In this document: positions 6,952 through 15,471 of the stretch, piece by piece
How the letters are laid out: each line of letters begins with the position of its first letter
How positions within the stretch are numbered: position 1 is the stretch's first letter
Origin: Streptosporangiaceae bacterium
Lineage (GTDB): Bacteria; Actinomycetota; Actinomycetes; Streptosporangiales; Streptosporangiaceae
NCBI GenBank assembly: GCA_030041195.1
Contig: JASHOI010000475.1
Coordinates: 1 to 32,133 of the forward strand
Length of the DNA: 32,133 bases
Direction: 5' to 3'
Made by a program: the position numbers and the translations under genes
Notes under the pieces: model-generated
Seen by the model: only the letters and a program-made list of their open reading frames with translations
Told to the model about the DNA's origin: nothing
Database searches by the model: none

Positions 6952-8871
6952 GTGGACAGGAGCGAGCCGGCGGACGGGGCGGGCCGCGGCCCGAACCCGG
7001 GTTCCGCCAGGACCGCCAATCCGGCTGACCCGCCCGCCTGGGATCACCCCGCCCGCGATCAGGCCGCCGGCGATCCCGCGGTGACCGCGCCGCCGACCGG
7101 CCCGCGGCGTGCGGACCGCCCCGGCCGGCTCCCGCTGGCCGACCGGCCGGTGGTACGGCAGGTGGCACTGCTCGCCGCGTTCCTGGCCCTCGGGGTGGTG
7201 GTGACGTGGCCGCGTCCGGCCTACCTCGTAGAGGGAAAGCTGCCGGACACCCGTGACACCGAGCAGTACGTGTGGGGTTTCTGGTGGGTGGCGCACCAGG
7301 TCGTTCATCTGGGCAACCCGTTCTTCACCCGGTACATGGCCGCGCCGGTGGGCATCCAGCTTGGGTTTCACACCCTGATGCCGCTGCCGGGACTGCTGCT
7401 CACGCCGGTCACGCTGGCGTTCGGCCCGTCGGCCTCGCTGTCCCTGCTGACGATCGTCACCCCGGGCCTGCTCTGCTACGCGATGTACCGCGCCGCGCGG
7501 CTGTGGCTGAACGCCGAGACCGGCGCGATCGCGGCCGGGGCGTTCTTCGGGCTGTCCACGATCGTGGCCTTCCAGGACTGGTACCACATCAACATCGCGC
7601 TGGGTCAGCTGTTCCTGGCGGTGACGCTCGAGGTCATCATCCGGCTGCGGCGGCGGCCATGCGTGCGCTACGGCGTGATCCTCGGCCTGGTGGTCGGGGC
7701 CTCCTTCCTGGTCAACCAGGAGTCGACCGTGATGGCGGTGATGCTCGCCGCCGGGGGCCTGGTGTTCTGGCTCATCCGCCGTCCCACGGCCGGCCGGCTG
7801 CTGCCGCTGGTCTTGGGTGCCGTGGTCGCCGCCGTGGTGGCCAGCCCGCAGCTGATCGCGATGGCGCAGCAGGCCGCCGCCGGGCCGTCAACCGCGACGC
7901 CCGCCCTGTCCATCCGCACCTACCGGCAATTCGGCGCCGGGATCACCGCGCTGTTCGCGCCGTCACCACGGGTCGCCACCTTCGGGCTGCATGGCCTGGC
8001 GACCCTCTACAGCTACCGCCAGCCGGACGAGGGAATACCGACGTTCGGGCTGGTCCTGAGCGTCCTGGCGGCTGCCGGGCTGGCCGCAGCCTGGCGCCGC
8101 CGGAGCGCCTGGATGCTCGCGCTGCTGTGGCTCGGCGGCGCGGCACTGGCGCTCGGGCCCACGCTGATGATCGGCGGCCGGACCTTTGTGCCGCTGCCCG
8201 TGACCTGGGACGGCACGAAGGTGTCCCTGCTCATGCCGTACACCTGGCTGGTGCACGTGCCGGGCCTGTCCGCGCTGCGGGAGGCCGACCGGCTGGCCCT
8301 GCTCGGCCTGGTCGGCGCGGCGATGCTGGCCGGCAGCGCGGTGGAATGGCTGCGCCGCCACGCGAAGCCGGTGATCGCCCTCGTGGTGGTGCTTGGCGCC
8401 CTGGAGGCCGGCTGGTCGGGGAACTCCGGGATCGGGGTCATGACCACCGCGCTGCCAGCGCTGGACCGGCCGATCGCCGCCGACCGCTCCGATTCCATCG
8501 TGCTGGACGTGCCGTTCGGCCTGCGCGGCGGGATCGGCCTGTACGGGTCGGCGATATCGCGGCAGGCCCTGGTGCTGGCGACCGCCGACGGCCACCCGCG
8601 CGCCGTTTCCTATACCTCGTGGATTCCTGCGCGCACCAAGGACGGGATCGCCGGGAACCCGTTCTACGCGTCGCTGGTGGCGGCGCAGGACGGCCGGCCG
8701 GTGCCCGCCGCCAATCTCGCGGCCGCCCGCCGCGAGGTGCGCCGGATGGACATCGGCTGGGTGCTGGTCTGGAGCAAGTCCGGCCAGGCCGTGTCCTACC
8801 TGAAGAGCGTCGGCTTCGTGTTCGACTACCGGGCCGACCGGGTCTCCGTCTACCGCCCCGGCTGGAAGTAG
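6952..8871 (+). CDS. Large polytopic membrane protein, GT-C glycosyltransferase-like
   Basis: About 639 residues from GTG 6952. After a Pro/Ala-rich cytoplasmic leader of roughly 65 residues come about ten hydrophobic segments (first one VALLAAFLALGVVVTW), then a C-terminal soluble domain of about 160 residues ending YRADRVSVYRPGWK. The first outer loop has acidic and aromatic residues (PDTRDTEQYVWGFWWVAHQV), as in GT-C-fold enzymes that use polyprenyl-phosphate sugars. That pattern, the topology and the length suggest a membrane mannosyl/arabinosyl-type transferase, but I cannot assign a family firmly. GTG 7081 is an alternative start. GGGGAG lies only 2 bp before GTG 6952, too close to be an ideal ribosome site. 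It is transcribed away from the CPBP gene and followed by an inverted repeat at 8892-8948. Confidence 0.65.
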   Translation: MDRSEPADGAGRGPNPGSARTANPADPPAWDHPARDQAAGDPAVTAPPTGPRRADRPGRLPLADRPVVRQVALLAAFLALGVVVTWPRPAYLVEGKLPDTRDTEQYVWGFWWVAHQVVHLGNPFFTRYMAAPVGIQLGFHTLMPLPGLLLTPVTLAFGPSASLSLLTIVTPGLLCYAMYRAARLWLNAETGAIAAGAFFGLSTIVAFQDWYHINIALGQLFLAVTLEVIIRLRRRPCVRYGVILGLVVGASFLVNQESTVMAVMLAAGGLVFWLIRRPTAGRLLPLVLGAVVAAVVASPQLIAMAQQAAAGPSTATPALSIRTYRQFGAGITALFAPSPRVATFGLHGLATLYSYRQPDEGIPTFGLVLSVLAAAGLAAAWRRRSAWMLALLWLGGAALALGPTLMIGGRTFVPLPVTWDGTKVSLLMPYTWLVHVPGLSALREADRLALLGLVGAAMLAGSAVEWLRRHAKPVIALVVVLGALEAGWSGNSGIGVMTTALPALDRPIAADRSDSIVLDVPFGLRGGIGLYGSAISRQALVLATADGHPRAVSYTSWIPARTKDGIAGNPFYASLVAAQDGRPVPAANLAAARREVRRMDIGWVLVWSKSGQAVSYLKSVGFVFDYRADRVSVYRPGWK

Positions 8872-8891
8872 GCTGCGCCACGCGAGCCTTT

Positions 8892-8948
8892 TCCATGATC
8901 TGGGTGGATAACGACCAAATCAGCGTCCTTTTCGACCCAGATCATGGA
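8892..8948. repeat. 14-bp perfect inverted repeat with 29-nt spacer (possible dispersed element)
   Basis: TCCATGATCTGGGT (8892-8905) and ACCCAGATCATGGA (8935-8948) are exact reverse complements flanking a spacer of 29 nt. It fills the gap between the GT-C-like gene and the DUF559 gene. The arm is unusually AT-balanced for this genome and there is no T-tract after it. It may be a factor-independent terminator, a MITE-like dispersed palindrome or an operator of the DUF559 gene. The window holds only this copy. Confidence 0.7.
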
Positions 8949-8991
8949 TTGGCCGGCGGCAGTGTCACACCCGGCGGGCAGAATCCACGGC

Positions 8992-9969
8992 ATGGCACAC
9001 GAACTGCCAGAGCCTTGCTTACGACTGCTGTCGGCCCAGTGCGGAGTGATCGCGAGCTGGCAGGCTGAGGCCGCGGGGATCAGCGGGCGGCACATGCGGA
9101 ACCGGCAGCGAAGCGGGCGCTGGCGACGCCTCCACTTCGGCGTGTACGCGGCCTTCACCGGCGAGCCGCCGCGCTCAGCGGTTCTCTGGGCCGCGGTGCT
9201 CAGGGCCGGACCTCGCGCGATCCTCAGCCATGAGACAGCCGCCGAACTGGACGGCCTTGTCGATAGGCCGGGCAAGTTGGTCCACCTCACCGTGCCCTAC
9301 TCGCAGCACACGCAGCCGGTGCCGGGGATGGTGATCCACCGGTCGTCGCGCAGCATCGCGTTCAAGCAGCAGCGGCCGCTCCCGCCGCGGACGGCGACCG
9401 AGGAGACGGTGCTCGACCTCGCCGATGCCGCAGCCAGCTTCGACACGGTCGTCTCGCTCGTGGCCCGGGCCTGCCAGCGCGGCCTTACTACCCCATTCCT
9501 GCTGGCTGACAGCCTGGAGCTGCGGGCAAGGGCCCGCTGGCGTCGTGAGCTGAGGCAAGCGCTCCAGGACGTGGCCGACGGCGCGCACTCCGTGCTGGAA
9601 TACCGCTACCTGCACGACGTGGAGCGTGCGCACGGCCTGCCGCGCCCGGACCGGCAGGCCGAAGCGGACCGGCACCCGGGGCGCATCTTCCGCGACATCC
9701 ACTACCGCAGGTACCGGGTCACCGTTGAGCTCGACGGAACCGCGAGCCACCCCGACGAGCAGCGCTGGCAGGACAAACGCCGGGACAACGCGGCGGCAGC
9801 GGACGGGATCTTCACGCTGCGGTACGGGTGGGCCGACGTCACCGAGCGCCCCTGCGAGACCGCGCGGGAGATCGCCGCGGTGCTCGGCAGAGGTGGGTGG
9901 GGTGGTCTGCCGCGCCGGTGCGGGCCGGGGTGCCGCGTCGAGCCCGGCGCGGCCAGCCGGTGCGGTTGA
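8992..9969 (+). CDS. DUF559/AbiEi-like protein with C-terminal endonuclease-type domain
   Basis: 325 residues from ATG 8992 (MAHELPEPCLRLLSAQCGV). The N-terminal 50 residues look like the winged-helix 'type IV antitoxin AbiEi' domain common in actinobacteria (GVIASWQAEAAGISGRHMRN, then RWRRLHFGVYA). The C-terminal 100 residues resemble DUF559, a Vsr/PD-(D/E)xK-like fold: RYRVTVELDGTASH, then KRRDNAAAADGIFTLRYGW. These proteins are very abundant and highly variable in actinomycetes, and their role is not established. No partner toxin of the AbiEii type is adjacent. The in-frame ATG at 8944 lies inside the upstream inverted repeat and is an unlikely start. The neighbour downstream is convergent (11 bp apart), so it is a single-gene unit. 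Confidence 0.75.
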   Translation: MAHELPEPCLRLLSAQCGVIASWQAEAAGISGRHMRNRQRSGRWRRLHFGVYAAFTGEPPRSAVLWAAVLRAGPRAILSHETAAELDGLVDRPGKLVHLTVPYSQHTQPVPGMVIHRSSRSIAFKQQRPLPPRTATEETVLDLADAAASFDTVVSLVARACQRGLTTPFLLADSLELRARARWRRELRQALQDVADGAHSVLEYRYLHDVERAHGLPRPDRQAEADRHPGRIFRDIHYRRYRVTVELDGTASHPDEQRWQDKRRDNAAAADGIFTLRYGWADVTERPCETAREIAAVLGRGGWGGLPRRCGPGCRVEPGAASRCG

Positions 9970-9980
9970 GCCCGCCGCTC

Positions 9981-10805
9981 CTAGTCGGTGCTGTCGGCGT
10001 CTTCCTTGACCCGGGCGACCGCCACGACCGACTGGCCGAACGGCGGGCGGTCGCCGATCGCGCGCTCGAACAGCCGGACGATCGGCACCACGAGGCGGTC
10101 GTAGAACGACATCGTGCCGCCCGTTGACGGCTGCTTCTTCAGCAGGCTCGTGAACGCGTAGTAGCAGATCAGGCCCAGCGAGTTCGCGTAGCGGACCTCG
10201 ACGGCCTCGAGCCCGGCATCGGTCAGCGCCTTGGTCATCGTCCGCTTGGTGTAGCGCCGCACATGGCCGGTGGCGATGTCGACGGGGCTCATCGCGAACG
10301 GGAACGCGGGGCAGGCCAGCACGATGTAGCCCTCCGGCCGGACCAGCCTGGCCATGCTCCGCAGCGCCCCGACGTCATCGTCGATGTGCTCGAGCACCTG
10401 GTAGCAGACCAGGCACGAGTGGTCGCCCCGCTCCTCGGTCGGCAGCAGCAACTGGCGCACCGTGACGCTGGGGTACCCAGCCATGATGTTCTTCAGCTGA
10501 CCGCAAAGAGTTGGGTCCGCATCGGTCGCCGTGAACTTCTCGACCGACGGGATCCATTCCAGCGCGTAATCACCAAGCCCGCTGCCGATCTCAATCGGGT
10601 GCTCGCCAAGGTACGGCTTTGCAAAGCTCGCGAACCACTTCCGGTGGTTCCGGCATTCCGCCAGCGCGACGAGGACGTCACATTGGATCTGCCGGTCACC
10701 GCGGATCTGATCCGTGTCGTCCCTGGTCACGCCCTTGGAACGCGCTGCTTCCACTCGCCTCAACCTCTCGCTGACGACATAGGATGAATCCGGCAATGAA
10801 ACCAC
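9981..10805 (-). CDS. Class I SAM-dependent methyltransferase
   Basis: 274 residues from GTG 10805 (MVSLPDSSYVVSERLRR). Motif I is IEIGSGLGDY at about 71-80, followed by the acidic ribose-binding end of strand 2 (FTATDADP). The post-I/IV region CYQVLEHIDDDVGALRSMARLVRPEGYIVLACPAFPF is characteristic of the Methyltransf_11/23 group, and Arg/Tyr-rich VRRYTKRTMTKALTDAGL follows. Such proteins methylate small molecules or glycolipid/O-antigen sugars. The position near a GT-C-like membrane protein makes a cell-envelope polysaccharide substrate conceivable, but nothing proves it. A C-terminal amphipathic/hydrophobic region (NSLGLICYYAFTSLL) is seen, as in membrane-associated members. The GTG start is weak, with no clear ribosome site. 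Confidence 0.85.
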   Translation of the reverse strand: MVSLPDSSYVVSERLRRVEAARSKGVTRDDTDQIRGDRQIQCDVLVALAECRNHRKWFASFAKPYLGEHPIEIGSGLGDYALEWIPSVEKFTATDADPTLCGQLKNIMAGYPSVTVRQLLLPTEERGDHSCLVCYQVLEHIDDDVGALRSMARLVRPEGYIVLACPAFPFAMSPVDIATGHVRRYTKRTMTKALTDAGLEAVEVRYANSLGLICYYAFTSLLKKQPSTGGTMSFYDRLVVPIVRLFERAIGDRPPFGQSVVAVARVKEDADSTD

Positions 10806-11134
10806 AAAGCATTAATCACGCGTGCCACGACCCGGCCGACCGGCCGGTACCGCCGGCCGGCGACGCGGAACTCGAGCCGACGTGGCAGCATGCCCGGATC
10901 CTGCACCACCGGGCATCCAGTTACACCTAGCTCGGGTGATCCTACCTGTGCCCAGGAATGCTGATGGCCATGCGCGCCAAGTCCCCGGCCAGCCAAGTCT
11001 GGCCGGCCGAGGGCAAGATCAGCCCGTTCGCTCCGTGCCGCATCCTCGGGTCCGTTACAGTCCGGTTCTGAGCCACGTCCACGGCCGGTCGCAGCATCCG
11101 TCATGCTGGTGGGTAAAGCGTTAAAGGAGCGCCG
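10806..11134. other. 329-bp intergenic region between divergent genes; holds a hairpin
   Basis: No convincing gene is present. The open frames here lack family similarity and normal codon bias. It must contain the promoters of the methyltransferase (leftward) and the small membrane protein (rightward). CCGGCCAG (10985-10992) and CTGGCCGG (10999-11006) form an 8-bp hairpin with a 6-nt loop. AAAGGAG at 11123-11129 is the ribosome site for ATG 11135. Confidence 0.6.
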
Positions 11135-11626
11135 ATGTACCAGCCCTACCCAACCTCGGGGCAGATGCCCGGGCCGCCGCAGCGCCCGACCGCGCCCAAC
11201 TCTGTGCAGACAGCCGTCAAGCTCATGTACGCCGGCGCAGCCCTCAGCGTGATCGAGCTCATCGTGAGCCTGGCCACCGTGGGCAGCCTGAAGAGCGCCA
11301 TCATCAAGAAGTTCCCGCACGACACCGCGTCCCAGGTGCACTCGTACGAGGTCGCGATCGTGGCCGGCGTGGTGATCGAGGCCGTGATCGCGATCGGCCT
11401 GTGGCTCTGGATGGCCAGGGCCAACCAGGCGGGCCGCAACTACGCCCGGATCACCGGGACGGTGCTGTTCGCCATTTACACGCTGTTCCTGCTGGTCGAC
11501 CTGCGGCGCCCCGCCGCCAGCATCGGGCTGATCTTCTCGCTGCTGGTGTGGCTGGCCGGCCTCGGCGCGGTGATCATGCTGTGGCGGAGGGAATCGAGCG
11601 AGTACTTCAGCCCGCGTGTGCAGTAA
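11135..11626 (+). CDS. Small four-helix membrane protein of unknown function
   Basis: 163 residues with a strong ribosome site (AAAGGAG before ATG 11135). The N-terminus is Pro/Gln-rich (MYQPYPTSGQMPGPPQRP), followed by four predicted transmembrane segments: LMYAGAALSVIELIVSLAT, VAIVAGVVIEAVIAIGLWLW, ITGTVLFAIYTLFLLVDL and IGLIFSLLVWLAGLGAVIML. The arrangement is typical of small actinobacterial membrane proteins with a proline-rich cytoplasmic head. I recognise no functional motif. Its last 20 bp overlap the 3' end of the convergent ROK regulator gene, so the two messages are antisense to each other at their ends. Confidence 0.8.
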   Translation: MYQPYPTSGQMPGPPQRPTAPNSVQTAVKLMYAGAALSVIELIVSLATVGSLKSAIIKKFPHDTASQVHSYEVAIVAGVVIEAVIAIGLWLWMARANQAGRNYARITGTVLFAIYTLFLLVDLRRPAASIGLIFSLLVWLAGLGAVIMLWRRESSEYFSPRVQ

Positions 11627-12896
11627 GCCGGACCAGCCGCGCCCAGGCCAGGTCGGCTCCGGAGGCCAGGCACCCGTCCACGACCGCGTCGGTTCCGAGC
11701 GCGCTCACCCGCACCTCGGGCAGCACCGGCGACAGCATCCGAAGCTCGGCGGTCACCGCGGCCGAGAACCCGGGAGCCTGGCCGATACCCCCGCCTAGCA
11801 CGACGAGCTCCGGATCGACGACGGTGACCACGGCGCTGATCGCCTTGGCCACCAGGCGCGCCTCGGCGGCCACCACCGCCACGGCCCGCTCGTCGCCCCT
11901 GGCCGCCGCGGCGAACACGCTGCGCGCCGACACCGGTCCGCGCATGCCCGCCCGCCGGGCGGCGCGCACCACCGCCGGAGCCGACCCGGCGGCCTCGAGC
12001 GTGCCCCTCCTGCGCGCGTCCTGCTCGTCGGCGCCCTCGCCCTCCGAGATCGGCATGTAGGCGATCTCCCCGGCCACCCCGTGCGCCCCGCGGTGCAGCC
12101 GGCCATCGAGGACCAGGCCCAGCCCGATGCCACTGCCGATCCACACGAACGCGAAGCTGGCGAACTCGCTGCCGTGCCCGTGCGTGCGCTCGGCCAGTGC
12201 CGCGGCGTCGACGTCGTTCTCGATGACCAGGCCCTGCCCGAACGCGTCGCGCAGGCCGGCCAGGACCGCCGGGCGGCTCAGGCCGGACAGGCCTCCGGTG
12301 AGCGCCATCGCGCCCCGCCTCGGGTCGTAGACGCCCGGGCTGCCGATCACGGTCTGGGTGATCGCGTCCCTGGCGACCCCGGCGTCGGCGCACAGCGTGT
12401 CCGCGAGCCGGATCAGTTCGGCGACCCGGCCGCGCACGCTGGAGGCCCTGGTCCTGGCCGAGTGCTTCGCCCGGATCTCGCCGGTGAGGTCGGCGAGCGC
12501 GCCGCGCAGGTAGTGGTGGCCGATGTCGAGGCCCAGCACGAACCCCGCGTCCGGGCTGATCTCGAACAAGCGCGCTGACCGGCCGGGCACCCCGGTGCGC
12601 TGCCCGGCGATCCTGATCAGGCCGGAGCGCTCCAGGTTGGCGAGGGCCAGCGAGACGGTTGGCTTGGAGAGGCCGGAGAGCCGGGCCAGCTCGGCGCGCG
12701 AGCACGGCCCGAGCTGGCGGATGTGGCCGAGCAGCAGCTGCTCGTTCAGCGCCCGGATGAGCTGCGGCCTCGCGGCCTGCCCGTTGAGCTGGTCGGCCGC
12801 TGCCACGCCGCGGAACTCGCCGATGGGCTCGGCGGCGCCGGGCTCGGCGACGGCCACCTCGGCGACCCCGGCTGCGTCGGCTGACGTACTAGTCAA
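11607..12896 (-). CDS. ROK-family transcriptional repressor of the sugar locus
   Basis: 429 residues. An N-terminal winged helix-turn-helix at about 60-100 (CSRAELARLSGLSKPTVSLA, then NLERSGLIRI) is fused to a ROK kinase-like sensor domain starting FVLGLDIGHHYLRGAL (about 119-134), with IENDVDAAALAERTHG and WIGSGIGLGLVLDG further on. These proteins bind palindromes and are released by a sugar or sugar phosphate. The usual ROK zinc cluster (CxCGxxGCxE) is missing: after HGVAGEIAYMPI the sequence contains no cysteines. The TTG at 12896 is chosen because GAGGAGG stands 6 bp upstream, which decides the start. A palindrome identical in core to one in the divergent promoter lies 67 bp upstream, so autoregulation and control of the neighbouring genes is the natural reading. 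The 3' end overlaps the convergent gene by 20 bp. Confidence 0.92.
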   Translation of the reverse strand: MTSTSADAAGVAEVAVAEPGAAEPIGEFRGVAAADQLNGQAARPQLIRALNEQLLLGHIRQLGPCSRAELARLSGLSKPTVSLALANLERSGLIRIAGQRTGVPGRSARLFEISPDAGFVLGLDIGHHYLRGALADLTGEIRAKHSARTRASSVRGRVAELIRLADTLCADAGVARDAITQTVIGSPGVYDPRRGAMALTGGLSGLSRPAVLAGLRDAFGQGLVIENDVDAAALAERTHGHGSEFASFAFVWIGSGIGLGLVLDGRLHRGAHGVAGEIAYMPISEGEGADEQDARRRGTLEAAGSAPAVVRAARRAGMRGPVSARSVFAAAARGDERAVAVVAAEARLVAKAISAVVTVVDPELVVLGGGIGQAPGFSAAVTAELRMLSPVLPEVRVSALGTDAVVDGCLASGADLAWARLVRLTAHAG

Positions 12897-12962
12897 GGGC
12901 CACCTCCTCGATCATCTTCCCGCACCGCGGTGCCTGGGCACTAACGAATTCCGCTGCCTTAG

Positions 12963-12987
12963 ATAGTTAGGATACTATCCTAACTAT
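12963..12987. promoter_or_regulatory. 25-bp palindromic operator, copy 1 (ROK regulator promoter)
   Basis: ATAGTTAGGATA (12963-12974), a single central C (12975) and TATCCTAACTAT (12976-12987) form a perfect 12-bp inverted repeat, strikingly AT-rich for this genome. It lies between the GH4 stop and the ROK regulator start. A second copy with one changed base sits at 15472-15496. Confidence 0.9.
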
Positions 12988-12997
12988 GCGGCGTCAC
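12969..12997 (-). promoter_or_regulatory. Predicted promoter of the ROK regulator gene
   Basis: On the minus strand GTGACG (12997-12992) and TATCCT (12974-12969) are separated by exactly 17 bp, matching a sigma-70-type layout. The -10 and most of the spacer lie inside the palindrome, so a bound repressor would exclude polymerase. Confidence 0.6.
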
Positions 12998-13011
12998 TGA
13001 TCGTGTCCGGA

Positions 13012-14400
13012 TTATCGCAAGTAGCTAAGATGCTCGCCGTGCGCCGCGCGGTACTCGGCGACCAGTTCGCGGGCCGCGGTGATCCCGGGAACCAGCGGAT
13101 GCTGGGCCAGCGCCACGCCCGCCAGGCCGGCATCGCCGCTCATCGCCGCCTCGACGACGCCCCGCTCGTACTCTTTCACTTGCTCGACCAGGGCCTGGCC
13201 GGATCGCGGCAGCCCCCGCACCGGAAGCGGGGACACGCCGTCGGCGGTGATCACGGCCGGCACCTCCACGATGTCATCGGGGTCGAGGAAGCCCAGGCTG
13301 GCATCGTTACGGGTGTTGACGATCACCTCCCGCTGCCCGCCGCCGGACAGGCCGTCGATGACCTGCAGCGCCAGCCCTTCATACCCGCCGATCTGCGCCG
13401 CGGCGAGCTGGGCCGGGCCCCGCGCGGCCCGCCGGGCGCGAGCCTCGCCCTGCCCGCTGTCGCCCTCGGTATCGGTCCTCATGTACGTGTCACGGCGCAC
13501 GCCGAGCAGCATCTCGTACGCCGACCACGCGGCGTCGGTGCCGTCGTCCAGCGCCTTGGCCACGGCGGCCAGCAGCTCGGCGTTCAGGCGCAGCACGTCC
13601 TGGCCCCGGCTGGCGCCCGCCCTGGCGACCTCGCCGACGTAGCGCCCGCCGTCGTAGAAGTAGTAGACGTACTCGGTCGGTATCGCGCCGACCCGGCGCA
13701 CCATGGCGGGGTCGAAGGCCGCGAACCGGTGGTCGAAACGCTGCAGCTCCTCGAATCTGGCCAGCAGCTCGCCGATCCGCTCTTCGCCGCCGACCTGCAC
13801 CGAGCAGACCCAGCCCAGGTGGTTCAGGCCGCCGTAGGACGCCGAGACCGCGGCGTCCCCGGCCTCAAGGAACTCGGCCAGCCGCCCGACCGTGCCGCCC
13901 GGGGTGTCGCAGACCCCGACCGCCCGCACCTTGCCCTGCGCCGAGATGGCCTGCGTGATCAGGCCGGCCGGGTTGGTGAAGTTGATCAGTACCGCGTCCG
14001 GCGCGCAGCGGCTGAGCAGGTCGCAGTACGACAGCACCACCGGGATCGTGCGCAGCGCCATCGCGCATCCGCCGGGTCCGGTCGTCTCCTGGCCGACGAT
14101 GCCGCGCCGCAGCGCGACCTCCTCGTCGATGACCCGGCCCCGGTCGCCGCCGACCCGGACCGCGGAAAACACGTAGCCGGCGCCGGTGAACGCCTCGGCC
14201 GGGTCCGGCGTGACCGTGACGGCATCGGGATGGCCGAGCGCCGCCGCGATCCCCGACGCCAGCCGGCAGATCGTGTCCCTGCGCCCGGCATCGGGCTCGA
14301 ACAGGCAGATCTCGTCGAAGGTCCCTGGCCGGCCGGACAGCACGGCCCGCACGAACGCGGGCATCCGGACGCCGCCGCCGCCGAGGATCGCAAGCTTCAC
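13012..14400 (-). CDS. Glycoside hydrolase family 4 enzyme (6-phospho-glycosidase type), intact copy
   Basis: 462 residues from GTG 14400 (MKLAILGGGGVRMPAF). GH4 enzymes are cytoplasmic and use NAD+ and a divalent metal in a redox-elimination mechanism, mostly on 6-phospho-alpha- or beta-glycosides. Visible: the Rossmann glycine loop GGGGVRMP (7-14), NFTNPAG (140-146), the metal-ligand cysteine in VGVCDTP (Cys164), the metal-ligand histidine in GLNHLGW (His194), and a Tyr in the IPTEYVYYFYD region (about 240-250), where the catalytic base Tyr lies in characterised members. The length fits the family. The start overlaps the PfkB kinase stop (GTGA), giving translational coupling, and both are transcribed away from the divergent operator. 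The frame extends upstream into the kinase gene, but that part is a shadow. The exact sugar is not readable. Confidence 0.92.
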   Translation of the reverse strand: MKLAILGGGGVRMPAFVRAVLSGRPGTFDEICLFEPDAGRRDTICRLASGIAAALGHPDAVTVTPDPAEAFTGAGYVFSAVRVGGDRGRVIDEEVALRRGIVGQETTGPGGCAMALRTIPVVLSYCDLLSRCAPDAVLINFTNPAGLITQAISAQGKVRAVGVCDTPGGTVGRLAEFLEAGDAAVSASYGGLNHLGWVCSVQVGGEERIGELLARFEELQRFDHRFAAFDPAMVRRVGAIPTEYVYYFYDGGRYVGEVARAGASRGQDVLRLNAELLAAVAKALDDGTDAAWSAYEMLLGVRRDTYMRTDTEGDSGQGEARARRAARGPAQLAAAQIGGYEGLALQVIDGLSGGGQREVIVNTRNDASLGFLDPDDIVEVPAVITADGVSPLPVRGLPRSGQALVEQVKEYERGVVEAAMSGDAGLAGVALAQHPLVPGITAARELVAEYRAAHGEHLSYLR

Positions 14401-15362
14401 TGGCCGGTCTCCCTTTCCGCCGTCTTGTACGCGGCCGCGGCCGCCACCTGGTCGATGAATCTCGCGCCGGGCGTCTGGCCGACGGCGGCGATCCCGGAAA
14501 CATCGACCTCGCCGACCGCGCCGAGCCTGGCCACCGCCTCCGAGCCGGCGGCGTTCGCCGCGACCACGGCATCGGTGAGCGGAACCCCCCGCACCAGCGC
14601 CGCGATCAAGGCCCCGGCAAAGGCGTCGCCGGCCCCGGTCCGGTCCCTGACCGTGACCTGCCGCACCCCGTCGGCGACCTCGGTGATCCCGTCCGGGCTC
14701 GCGATCACCGCGCCGGCCGCACCGCGCGTCACCACCAGCGGCGTCCCCCACGGAGCCGCCGCCGACAGCGCAGGGCCCAGGGCATCCGTGCCGGTCAGGC
14801 GCTGTATCTCGTCCTCGTTGGGCAAGAACACGTCGGCCAGCCGGACGCAGTCGATGATCGCGTCGGCGGCGTCACGCTCGTCGCCCAGCGAGACGTCGAG
14901 CGCGATCTTGCTGCCCAGCTCGCGGGCTTCCCGCAGGAACTCGGCCATGCCCGGGCCCCCGTGCACGTAGCACCAGCGCGGCCTGGCCTGGCGGAGCACC
15001 GCCCGCCAGCGGCCGATCTCGTGCTGCCGCCGCCGCTTCGGGATGTTGCTGACGAAGGCCCGGTCACCGTCGAAGTTCAGCACCACCGTGACCCCGGCCG
15101 ACCGGCGGCGTACCCGCACCGACGGGGACAGGTCTACGCCGACCCGCGCGCAGTGCTCGATCACGACGCGCGAGCCGAGGTCGTCCCCGAGGACCGTGCA
15201 CAGGCCGGCCCGGGCCCCCGCCCTCGCCGCCGCGCTGGCGCTGTTGACCGCCCCGCCGCAGGAGAACGCGAACTCCTCGGTGAAGACCTCCTCGCCGGGC
15301 CGGGGAAGCTCCGGCACGTGGCCGAAGACAAGCTCGAGGAAGACCGAGCCGAATGAGATCAT
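14397..15362 (-). CDS. PfkB-family sugar kinase
   Basis: A ribokinase-like carbohydrate kinase of about 321 residues, starting at ATG 15362 (MISFGSVFLELVFG). The N-terminal substrate-binding motif appears as FAFSCGGAVNSASAAARAGA. The C-terminal PfkB signature is VRDRTGAGDAFAGALIAALV, with the catalytic Asp of GAGD and the anion hole. The family phosphorylates ribose, fructose, tagatose-6-P, aminosugars and others; the substrate is not defined here. TTG 15368, 10 bp after GGAGG, is an alternative start, since ATG 15362 is 16 bp from that site. It is the first gene of the leftward operon and is coupled by 4-bp overlap to the GH4 gene. Its promoter lies at the second palindrome. A TATCCT -10 (15483-15478, minus strand) lies inside that operator. 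Confidence 0.9.
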   Translation of the reverse strand: MISFGSVFLELVFGHVPELPRPGEEVFTEEFAFSCGGAVNSASAAARAGARAGLCTVLGDDLGSRVVIEHCARVGVDLSPSVRVRRRSAGVTVVLNFDGDRAFVSNIPKRRRQHEIGRWRAVLRQARPRWCYVHGGPGMAEFLREARELGSKIALDVSLGDERDAADAIIDCVRLADVFLPNEDEIQRLTGTDALGPALSAAAPWGTPLVVTRGAAGAVIASPDGITEVADGVRQVTVRDRTGAGDAFAGALIAALVRGVPLTDAVVAANAAGSEAVARLGAVGEVDVSGIAAVGQTPGARFIDQVAAAAAYKTAERETGQ

Positions 15363-15471
15363 GTCCAAGCTAGCTGTCCCTCCAGCACTGCCAGCCAGCA
15401 CCGCCAGCCTCCGTCATGTCCGGACAAGGTAGCCGTGGTCACAGTTCGGCCACGGGTCTGTGCCTGTCTGG

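Noticed and set aside
10822..11124. Possible 100-residue gene in the intergenic region
   Set aside because: Arg/Pro-rich translation, no ribosome site, no similarity recognised, and codon use unlike neighbours.
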